11,728 nucleotides of DNA from Clostridia bacterium (GTDB taxonomy: Bacteria; Bacillota; Clostridia; Oscillospirales; CAG-272), in NCBI GenBank assembly GCA_017457465.1, contig JAFTHJ010000226.1, forward strand, positions 1 to 11,728, in the 5' to 3' direction. The position numbers and the translations under genes are program-made. The notes below the pieces were generated by a model. The model made no database searches and was not told the origin of the DNA. It was given only the letters and a program-made list of their open reading frames with translations. Below are positions 5,769 through 11,728 of the stretch, one piece after another (the first letter of the stretch is position 1; every line of letters begins with the position of its first letter).

Positions 5769-7780
5769 AGCGCGGCTATCATACCGAGAAGCTCCTCCTC
5801 GGAGATTATCTTAACTCCGAGCTGTTGAGCCTTGGTAAGCTTACTTCCCGCGGCGTCTCCAGCCACAACATAATCTGTCTTGCCCGAAACCGAGCCGCTG
5901 ACCTTTCCGCCGTTTGTTTTTATGAGAGCCGAGGCTTCATCACGCGACATGGTGGGGAGTGTTCCCGTAAGCACAAAGGTAAGCCCCGCAAATCCGCTTG
6001 AGGCTTGTTTTGCTACCGCCTCGGTCACAAGCCCCGCCTCCTTCAGACGGGCGCATAGCTCTCTGTTCTGCGGGTGCGAGAAATAATCAACTACACAAAG
6101 GGCGGTTATCTCTCCAAAATCGGGAAGCTGACAAAGCTCCTCTACAGTCGCATCAAAGCAGCCGTCAAGCGTTTTGAAATGTGCCGCCAGTGCCGCCGCC
6201 GCAATCTCTCCTATATTTCTTATTCCAAGAGAATATATAAGCCGCTCAAGTCCCGCGCTCTTTGAATTTTCAATTGATTTTATCAGATTCGCCGCCGACT
6301 TTTTGCCCATTCTGTCAAGTCCCTCAATGTCCTCGGCACGTAAGCTGTAAAGGTCTGCCACGTTTTTGATAAGCCCCGCATCGAGCAGAAGCTCGACTAT
6401 CTGCGGACCGAGTCCGTCGATATTCATAGCCCCCTTCGAGGCAAAATGCTCTATACTGCGCGAGAGCTGGGCGGGACAGCTCGCGTTCGTGCATCTTATG
6501 GCAACGCCCTCTCCCTCGTCTCTGAAAACAGGCTCTCCGCAAGAGGGGCAAACCGTGGGCATATTGAACTCGCGCTCACTTCCGTCACGCCTCTCGGGAA
6601 TCGTCCGCACGACCTCGGGAATTATGTCTCCCGCCTTTCGCACGACCACCGTGTCTCCGAGCTTGATATCTCTCTCCCTTATAAAATCAAGATTATGGAG
6701 CGTAGCGCGACTCACTGTCGTACCAGCGAGTCTTACGGGAGACAGCACTGCCGTGGGGGTAAGAACACCCGTTCTTCCCACCGCTATCGTTATATCCTCA
6801 AGAGTGGTTTCCTTTTCCTCGGGCGGAAATTTATACGCAACCGCCCATTTCGGTGTGTTGGTTCCCTCTCCCATAATCTCTCTGTCGGAAAGCTTGTTGA
6901 GCTTGATGACCACTCCGTCAATATCATACGCGAGTGAGTCTCTGCGCGCCCCAAGGCGTTCTATATGCTCTATAATTCCGTCAACGCTCCTTGTAAGCGT
7001 AGTCTCCTCAAGCGTTTTAAAGCCAAGAGAAGAGAGTGTGTCAAGTGTTTCGGAATGAAGCAGGGGAGCTTTTCCGTCCTCGTAAATATCCCCCGCCTGA
7101 AAATTAAAGACGAATATATCGAGCTTTCTCTCCGCGGTTATTTTCGAATCGAGCTGACGGAGTGAACCCGCCGCCGCGTTTCTGGGGTTAGCCATAAGAG
7201 CTTTCCCCTCTTTTTCTCTTTTCTCGTTTATCTTCTCAAAAACACCGCGCGGCATATATACCTCGCCTCTCACCGTAAGGTCGAGAGGTTTACCGAGTGA
7301 AAGCGGGACAGAGTAGACGGTCTTCAGATTTTGAGTTACGTCCTCGCCAACGTCTCCGTCTCCTCGCGTAGCTCCCTGAACGAAGATTCCGCCCTCATAT
7401 TTGAGTGACACCGAGAGTCCGTCTATCTTCGGCTCAACCGAATACTCGGCATCGGGAATGCTCTGCGAGACACGCTCACAAAACTCTCTTATCTCGTCAT
7501 AAGAAAAGACATCGGAGAGCGAGTTCATCTTCACCGCGTGTGTGACCTTATCAAATTTGTCGAGTGCCTTTCCGCCGACTCTCTGCGTGGGGGAATCGGG
7601 AGTAGTAAGCTCGGGATATTCAGTCTCAAGCGCGAGAAGACGCGCGTACATCATATCATAATCATAGTCGGATATCTCGGGAGAGTCGTATACATAATAT
7701 CTTTCGGCGTGATAGCGAAGCTCTCTTTGCAGTCGCTCTGCCTCGGCTCTTATTTCTTTGTCGGGTGTTTTTTTATCCAT
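5765..7780 (-). CDS. ligA: NAD+-dependent DNA ligase LigA
   Basis: Seals nicks in duplex DNA in replication and repair using NAD+. At 671 residues it is full length. The NAD-binding Ia region holds YYVYDSPEISDYDYD (28-42). The adenylated lysine is K118 in EPKIDG, followed by GATRGDGDVGEDVT. The OB fold contains VGRTGVLTPTA. The zinc finger has four cysteines: C411, C414, C430 and C435. Helix-hairpin-helix repeats occupy about 440-590, and a BRCT domain occupies 596-671 (TGTLPTMSRDEA, GKTDYVVAG). The ATG at 7780 follows GGAAGGA with good spacing. A perfect-consensus promoter lies about 35 bases upstream, so the gene is probably strongly and constitutively expressed as a single unit. The usual pcrA neighbour is not seen within the window. 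No odd features are seen in the coding region. Confidence 0.98.
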   Translation of the reverse strand: MDKKTPDKEIRAEAERLQRELRYHAERYYVYDSPEISDYDYDMMYARLLALETEYPELTTPDSPTQRVGGKALDKFDKVTHAVKMNSLSDVFSYDEIREFCERVSQSIPDAEYSVEPKIDGLSVSLKYEGGIFVQGATRGDGDVGEDVTQNLKTVYSVPLSLGKPLDLTVRGEVYMPRGVFEKINEKREKEGKALMANPRNAAAGSLRQLDSKITAERKLDIFVFNFQAGDIYEDGKAPLLHSETLDTLSSLGFKTLEETTLTRSVDGIIEHIERLGARRDSLAYDIDGVVIKLNKLSDREIMGEGTNTPKWAVAYKFPPEEKETTLEDITIAVGRTGVLTPTAVLSPVRLAGTTVSRATLHNLDFIRERDIKLGDTVVVRKAGDIIPEVVRTIPERRDGSEREFNMPTVCPSCGEPVFRDEGEGVAIRCTNASCPAQLSRSIEHFASKGAMNIDGLGPQIVELLLDAGLIKNVADLYSLRAEDIEGLDRMGKKSAANLIKSIENSKSAGLERLIYSLGIRNIGEIAAAALAAHFKTLDGCFDATVEELCQLPDFGEITALCVVDYFSHPQNRELCARLKEAGLVTEAVAKQASSGFAGLTFVLTGTLPTMSRDEASALIKTNGGKVSGSVSGKTDYVVAGDAAGSKLTKAQQLGVKIISEEELLGMIAAL

Positions 7781-7815
7781 AACAAAATCCTTCCGAATTC
7801 ATTCATATCTAATAT

Positions 7816-7844
7816 ATTATACCCCTTTTTTCCTTCCGTGTCAA
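7816..7844 (-). promoter_or_regulatory. Perfect-consensus sigma-A promoter of ligA
   Basis: On the minus strand, TTGACA (7844-7839) and TATAAT (7821-7816) are separated by exactly 17 bases (7838-7822): both hexamers and the spacing are ideal. Transcription would start near 7809, giving a leader of about 29 bases before ligA. No operator-like repeat is obvious around it. Confidence 0.9.
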
Positions 7845-7899
7845 TCATCATAAAGGGCAAGTACAAATAATTTTACGCCTGTCCCCGTGAATTAAAGGC

Positions 7900-7940
7900 A
7901 ATTCTCTCTCATAATGATTAGAGTGAGAGAATTATGAGAG
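7900..7940 (+). promoter_or_regulatory. Overlapping inverted repeats in front of pit, reaching its ribosome binding site
   Basis: Two mutually exclusive stems are possible. AATTCTCTC (7900-7908) is complementary to GAGAGAATT (7925-7933). CTCTCATAAT (7906-7915) is complementary to ATTATGAGAG (7931-7940). CTCTCA (7906-7911) can also pair with TGAGAG (7924-7929). The second stem ends inside the GAGAGGAGG region that serves as the pit ribosome binding site (GGAGG at 7940-7944, nine bases before the ATG). This could be a repressor-binding palindrome, an RNA switch or a chance effect of GA/CT-rich sequence. No clear -35/-10 pair for pit was found in 7845-7899. Confidence 0.45.
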
Positions 7941-7953
7941 GAGGACGGCAAAG

Positions 7954-8949
7954 ATGATGATACTTTTTACCGTCCTTATTCTGGCGGTCATTCTCGTCAA
8001 CGGATGGACAGACGCGCCAAACGCCATCTCGACCTGTGTCTCCACTCGCTCACTATCGCCCTCGGGCGCACTGGCACTTGCCGCCGTTTGTAACTTTGCG
8101 GGAAGTATGGGTATGGCGCTCATAAATTCGCGTGTAGCGCAAACAATTTTTAACATTGTGGACTTTTCCGCTTATCCCGACGCCGCTCTCCCTGCCCTTT
8201 GCGCGGGAATGTGCGCCGTGGTGATATGGGCGCTTATAGCATTCCGCTTCGGAATACCGACAAGCGAGAGTCACGCCCTTATCTCGGGAATCACAGGCGC
8301 CGCCGTAGCCTCAAGTATGAGCTTTGCCGCCGTAAACACCTCCGAATGGCTGCTCGTGCTATCGGGGCTTCTGCTCTCAACCCTACCCGCCTTTTTGTTT
8401 GCGAGAATAATCCATTCGCTCATGACACTCATACTTGGCAGAATCAACAGACGAAAGGTAATAAATCACTTTATGCGCGCCCAACGCATAAGCGCCGCGA
8501 CGAGTGCGCTGATGCACGGAGCACAGGACTCGCAGAAGTTTATGGGGGTATTTATGCTCGGCTTTTCTCTGCTCGGAGGAAACGGTGCCAAGGAGAGCTT
8601 TGAGATTCCATTCTTTGTCATTCTCGTCTGCTCGGCTATGATGACACTCGGAACACTTATCGGCGGCGGAAGAATCATCAAAAAGGTGGGAATGGATATG
8701 GTCGACCTTGATGCCTCGGGCGGAACCGCCTCGGATATGGCATCCTCCGCAGTACTTACACTATGCTCTTTTTTCGGCATACCTGTCAGCACCACGCACT
8801 CAAAGACTTGCGCAATGATGGGCGTCGGCTCAAGAGGGGCGGGTGGAGCTGATAAAAAGATAATCACCGAGATGCTACTCGCTTGGATTCTCACCTTTCC
8901 CATATGCGGAGCCATAGGCTTCCTGCTGTCATTTCTCATCACCCGATAA
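7954..8949 (+). CDS. pit: PiT-family inorganic phosphate transporter
   Basis: Low-affinity phosphate (metal-phosphate) symporter in the cytoplasmic membrane. The 331 residues match the short bacterial PiT length. The two inverted PiT half-repeats are visible. The first has NGWTDAPNAIST (16-27) and FGIPTSESHALISGITGA (99-116). The second has HGAQDSQKFMG (188-198), GTLIGGGRIIKKVG (233-246) and FGIPVSTTHSKTCAMMGVG (274-292). The first motif departs from the more common GANDxANA form, while the second GxQDxxK motif is regular. About eight to ten hydrophobic segments surround a polar middle loop near 160-185. The ATG at 7954 follows AGGAGG nine bases away; the next codon is also ATG. The accessory gene follows after 24 bases, so the pair is a bicistronic phosphate unit. 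Inverted repeats in the leader may regulate it. Confidence 0.93.
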   Translation: MMILFTVLILAVILVNGWTDAPNAISTCVSTRSLSPSGALALAAVCNFAGSMGMALINSRVAQTIFNIVDFSAYPDAALPALCAGMCAVVIWALIAFRFGIPTSESHALISGITGAAVASSMSFAAVNTSEWLLVLSGLLLSTLPAFLFARIIHSLMTLILGRINRRKVINHFMRAQRISAATSALMHGAQDSQKFMGVFMLGFSLLGGNGAKESFEIPFFVILVCSAMMTLGTLIGGGRIIKKVGMDMVDLDASGGTASDMASSAVLTLCSFFGIPVSTTHSKTCAMMGVGSRGAGGADKKIITEMLLAWILTFPICGAIGFLLSFLITR

Positions 8950-8973
8950 CGCTTACGAAAGGTAGGTCAAACA

Positions 8974-9540
8974 ATGAAATACAACTATTTCGAAGCGCTT
9001 GACTCGCTCTCCGTGCGCGTATATGACGCCGTGAGCTCGGCTTGTTCGGAGCGTGGCATAGTTTCGGAAAAGAGCCTCGCCCAAATACGAGGGGGATTCA
9101 ATTCTGCGCTTCTTGAGCTGGAAACCTCTCTGTTCGGAGAATTTATCCCGCCGCTGAAGCGGGATAATATAGCGGCTTACGCCCACGCGCTCTCAAGAGT
9201 CACCGACACCGCCTGTGAGCATATAGCCCTCAAGCTCTCTCACGGCTCTATTGGAAAAAGGCTCTCGGAGGAGGATATCTGTATCGAACTCGCAAAGCTC
9301 ATACACGATGGCACCTCAATGCTCAAATCCTTGAGGAAGCCCGACATTATGCCCGACATCAAGAGCTTCCGTGAATACTCAAGGAAAGGGCTCGAGGCTC
9401 ATACCGCATCTCTCGCGCAAATAAGTCGGGGAGCGCTTCCGAAATCCTATCTGCAGCCGCTTATCTCCGCGGGAAAGCTCCGTTCGGAGCTTTCAGTCTG
9501 CTTCGACGTACTCCTTGAAACTATGTTTAACAATATATGA
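8974..9540 (+). CDS. DUF47 (PhoU-like) Pit accessory protein
   Basis: A 188-residue, almost wholly helical, soluble protein without signal peptide or membrane segment. The identification rests on its place directly after pit and on PPLKRDNIAAYAHALSRVTD (near 60-80), which resembles the DUF47 signature in which a P-(I/F)-x-R-E/D-x-I stretch leads into an ALA-x-x-LDD-x-x-D helix. These proteins are thought to regulate or assist PiT transporters, as PhoU does for the Pst system. The acidic metal-binding residues of typical DUF47/PhoU proteins appear reduced here, since the usual LDD is LSR in this protein. It is also somewhat shorter than the usual roughly 205-residue length, so it is a divergent member. 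The ATG at 8974 follows AAAGGTAGG. It is co-transcribed with pit and ends before a strong hairpin. Confidence 0.7.
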   Translation: MKYNYFEALDSLSVRVYDAVSSACSERGIVSEKSLAQIRGGFNSALLELETSLFGEFIPPLKRDNIAAYAHALSRVTDTACEHIALKLSHGSIGKRLSEEDICIELAKLIHDGTSMLKSLRKPDIMPDIKSFREYSRKGLEAHTASLAQISRGALPKSYLQPLISAGKLRSELSVCFDVLLETMFNNI

Positions 9541-9577
9541 TAATACGGCATCAAAATTTATTTCATTGCTCAACAAG

Positions 9578-9615
9578 TAACAATAGCCTTCTCCCGAGAG
9601 AGAAGGCTATTGTTA
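9578..9615. terminator. Bidirectional hairpin terminator between the DUF47 gene and the LysM-GH18 gene
   Basis: TAACAATAGCCTTCTC (9578-9593) pairs perfectly with GAGAAGGCTATTGTTA (9600-9615), a 16-bp stem with loop CCGAGA. It lies between two convergent genes and its right arm includes the stop codon of the minus-strand LysM-GH18 gene (9615-9613). T-rich tails are modest on both sides, so termination efficiency is uncertain. The design matches the hairpin at 2931-2964. Confidence 0.85.
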
Positions 9616-10911
9616 TCTCAACACCTTTTTTATCTTATAAGCTCGGTTTATGAGCTGCCAGAGCTGCGGAAAATATCTCATTGCGTTCCAGACACTTACC
9701 CCTCCGAGACCGAACTTATTTACCGATTCAAGCATAGTCTGCGCACTTCTCGCGTCCCCAAACCATACCTCGTGTTCTCTCGGAGTATCGCTCTGCATAT
9801 CGTAATATTTGAAAAACGGCGCTTCTGATGCGGTGTCATATTCTATGGCGGCGTGTTTCTTCGCGGCAAGGTCGGGCGCGTCGGCGTTTGCGATAGGCGT
9901 GGCTCGGCTCACTCCGCTCTCATACGGCAACGCCCAGTTATATCCGTAGCTCGGCATACCGAGAAAGAGCCTTTCGGGAACGACTTTGTCTACGGCATAT
10001 TTCAAAGCCTCGCCCACCTTATCGGCGGGGGAAATCGCCATTGGCTCACCGTAAGCATATCCCCATCCGTAGGTCTGGAGCATCAGTCCGTCTGCAGTCC
10101 CGCCCACAGATTCGTAATCCAGCCCCTCGCAGAGCATTCCGCTCTCCTCTCCCTCGCACACAGGAGAGGCGAGTACAAATATGGGATATCCCCCGCTCCC
10201 GAGCTTTTCGTTAAGCCTCGACAGAAAATCCGAGTAAGCCTCCGTAAGCTCTGCGGGTATATATTCAAGGTCAAGGACAACTCCGCTATATCTCTTATCC
10301 GCAACCGTCCTGACTATCCCCCCTATAAGTATATTCTGAATGTCGTTGTCGCTCAATATAAGCCCGACAAGCTCGGGAGAATAATTCCCCTCGGGCGTTA
10401 GGTTTGATATCATCATAAGAGGCGCGGTTCCGTACTCACGCGCGAGGTTTATCAGCTCCTCGTCGTCAATTTCTGTAAGCTCACCGTCCTCCTCTATGCC
10501 ATAGGAAAACACTGTAAGATAGGTCAGATAAGGAAGTGTTTTGCGCAAAATTTCTTTATTTACAGAAGGGTATACAAAAGCGTTGACGGCAATCTCACGG
10601 TCATATTGCGGCTCCTCTTCCTCTATCACCAGAGTATCCCCCGCCGCAAGTGCCGTCCCACCCGCAAGATGTGGATTCTCTCGCCAAAGCTGATTAACTG
10701 TCACTCCGTAATTCTGCGCAACCGAATAAATATTTTCGCCCTCACTGACTCTATGCACTCTCTGCGGCATCCGCACGACCAGATTCTGCCCCACCGTAAG
10801 CTCCGACGGCTCACGAAGCTCGTTATCCCTCGCTATAAGGTCGGCATCCGCCCCGAGGCGCTTGGCTATCTCATAAAGACTGTCTCCCCGCTCCACTGTA
10901 TAAACTATCAT
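9613..10911 (-). CDS. LysM-LysM-GH18 protein, SleL/YaaH-like spore peptidoglycan hydrolase
   Basis: A 432-residue protein with the layout of the Bacillus cortex-fragment N-acetylglucosaminidase SleL (YaaH). LysM repeat 1 is at about 2-47 (YTVERGDSLYEIAKRLG), LysM repeat 2 at about 52-96 (HRVSEGENIYSVAQNYG), then a GH18 barrel from about 105 to 425. There is no signal peptide, as in SleL, which is loaded onto the spore from the mother cell. The catalytic strand reads YSGVVLDLEYIPAE (208-221), so E216, the expected proton donor, and D214 are present, but the first Asp of the GH18 motif DxxDxDxE is S209 and the second position is V212. LMLQTYGWGY (277-286) and GMPSYGYNW (318-326) support the barrel. 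The ATG at 10911 follows GAGGTG. A role in cortex breakdown at germination is inferred from the family. A vegetative wall or storage role is possible. Confidence 0.85.
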   Translation of the reverse strand: MIVYTVERGDSLYEIAKRLGADADLIARDNELREPSELTVGQNLVVRMPQRVHRVSEGENIYSVAQNYGVTVNQLWRENPHLAGGTALAAGDTLVIEEEEPQYDREIAVNAFVYPSVNKEILRKTLPYLTYLTVFSYGIEEDGELTEIDDEELINLAREYGTAPLMMISNLTPEGNYSPELVGLILSDNDIQNILIGGIVRTVADKRYSGVVLDLEYIPAELTEAYSDFLSRLNEKLGSGGYPIFVLASPVCEGEESGMLCEGLDYESVGGTADGLMLQTYGWGYAYGEPMAISPADKVGEALKYAVDKVVPERLFLGMPSYGYNWALPYESGVSRATPIANADAPDLAAKKHAAIEYDTASEAPFFKYYDMQSDTPREHEVWFGDARSAQTMLESVNKFGLGGVSVWNAMRYFPQLWQLINRAYKIKKVLR

Positions 10912-11058
10912 CTACGCTCACCTCAAAATATATTTTCGCAAGTCAATCGCGTAATAACATACTATGCGAAGCCTTTTAAAAAAGCTACAACAAGGCATAT
11001 TTTCCTTTTTTCTGCGGATAATAATTACAACTAAATCTATCGAAAGGAAATATATGCT

Positions 11059-11728
11059 ATGAACAAACCTCAAATAGTAAAATGCTGCGCGAGGGAGATA
11101 CTCGACTCAAGAGGAAATCCCACCGTTGAAGCATCTGTTTTTCTCGCCGACGGAACCGTCGGTGTTGCGAGTGTCCCCTCGGGCGCGTCCACGGGAATCT
11201 ACGAGGCGCACGAAAAGCGTGACGGAGACAGCTCAAGATACGGCGGTAAGGGTGTCAGCGACGCCGTACGCAATGTATGCCGCACAATATCCCCCGCCAT
11301 CTCGGGAATAAGCGCCGCCGAGCAATATGAGCTTGACAGAGTGCTTATCGAGCTTGACGGTACGCCCGACAAGTCCGAGCTTGGCGCTAACGCTATTCTT
11401 GCCGTTTCCCTCGCCTCGGCGCGAGCCGCCGCAAACTGGTACCGTATACCACTGTACAAATATCTCGGCGGACTTGACGCATTCAGACTTCCCGTCCCTA
11501 TGATGAATATAATCAACGGAGGCGCTCACGCCGCTAACAACGTGGAGATTCAGGAATTTATGATAGTTCCCGTCGGCATTCGCAGCTTCTCCGAGGCTAT
11601 GCGCGCGGGAAGCGAGATATATGCCGCACTCGGACGGCTGCTCAAGAAAAAGGGATACGCCACGACAGTCGGAGACGAGGGCGGATATGCCCCGAATCTC
11701 GGAGACGATGAGGAAGCCCTAGAGCTTA
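11059..11728 (+). CDS. eno: Enolase (N-terminal part, runs off the window)
   Basis: Phosphopyruvate hydratase, which interconverts 2-phosphoglycerate and phosphoenolpyruvate in glycolysis and needs Mg2+. 223 codons of roughly 430 are visible. The protein begins MNKPQIVKCCAREILDSRGN, the normal enolase opening. The mobile active-site loop SGASTG is at 41-46. The substrate loop NGGAHAANN (153-161) contains the active-site histidine H157. E166 in EIQEF and the catalytic-base partner E207 in GDEGGYAPN are also present. The ATG at 11059 follows GAAAGGAAAT. An overlapping ATG at 11054 is in another frame and gives no homology. The gene is divergent from the LysM-GH18 gene. A GATAAT element at 11017-11022 could be its -10, but no convincing -35 was found. 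Confidence 0.97.
   Translation, partial: MNKPQIVKCCAREILDSRGNPTVEASVFLADGTVGVASVPSGASTGIYEAHEKRDGDSSRYGGKGVSDAVRNVCRTISPAISGISAAEQYELDRVLIELDGTPDKSELGANAILAVSLASARAAANWYRIPLYKYLGGLDAFRLPVPMMNIINGGAHAANNVEIQEFMIVPVGIRSFSEAMRAGSEIYAALGRLLKKKGYATTVGDEGGYAPNLGDDEEALEL

Noticed and set aside
6366..7058. Plus-strand open frames opposite ligA
   Set aside because: Low-complexity Ser/Arg/Leu-rich translations typical of antisense to a real gene. LigA is complete on the other strand.
11017..11022. GATAAT as the -10 of an enolase promoter
   Set aside because: The hexamers 16-18 bases upstream (such as GGCATA) do not resemble a -35, and there is no proper extended -10.
10912..11058. Sporulation-type (sigma-E) promoter for the LysM-GH18 gene from a CATAGTAT element on the minus strand
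   Set aside because: The -10-like element matches loosely but no suitable -35 element lies at the required distance, so it cannot be supported.
1..11728. CRISPR array, insertion sequence, prophage or defence island
   Set aside because: No spaced direct repeats, transposase, integrase or restriction-type genes were seen; the genes are housekeeping and stress functions.

Overview
The window looks like chromosomal sequence from an anaerobic, probably endospore-forming member of the Bacillota (Clostridia-like). The evidence is a flavodiiron O2/NO-reducing protein next to a rubredoxin, a two-LysM plus GH18 protein with the layout of the spore cortex enzyme SleL/YaaH, an archaeal/fungal-type aspartate-semialdehyde dehydrogenase, strong AGGAGG-type ribosome binding sites, and classical sigma-A promoters. 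Base composition and codon use look even along the window. I see no insertion sequence, prophage, CRISPR array, tRNA or rRNA. The content is mostly housekeeping.

Layout: (1) 2-2918, plus strand: the tail of an unrecognised gene, a three-module flavodiiron protein (diiron/flavodoxin core, flavin reductase, short rubredoxin), a free rubredoxin and a ZIP-family metal transporter, ending at a perfect 15-bp hairpin. (2) 3017-5118, minus strand: asd with two good tandem promoters, and rsmI, whose C-terminal domain is cut off by an in-frame TAG. (3) 5209-5768, plus strand: an N-acetylmuramoyl-L-alanine amidase with an apparent single-base frameshift. (4) 5765-7780, minus strand: ligA, with a perfect-consensus promoter. 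(5) 7954-9540, plus strand: a PiT phosphate transporter and its DUF47-type accessory protein, preceded by overlapping inverted repeats that reach the ribosome binding site. (6) 9613-10911, minus strand: the LysM-GH18 protein. (7) 11059 to the end, plus strand: the first 223 codons of enolase.

How the genes work together: the first block is an oxidative/nitrosative stress module. Its main protein carries its own flavin reductase and rubredoxin, and the free rubredoxin could serve it or other partners. The pit pair is a phosphate uptake unit. The remaining genes are independent housekeeping functions (lysine/threonine/diaminopimelate precursor, rRNA methylation, DNA ligation, glycolysis, cell wall or spore peptidoglycan hydrolysis).

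No undescribed multi-gene system is evident. The most notable point is two neighbouring, divergently transcribed genes (rsmI and the amidase) that each carry one reading-frame lesion while all downstream coding sequence stays intact. The rsmI case is the more interesting, because a good ribosome binding site and a TTG codon follow the amber codon in frame. No other gene in the window ends in TAG. Sequencing or assembly error, recent mutation and recoding cannot be told apart from this sequence alone.
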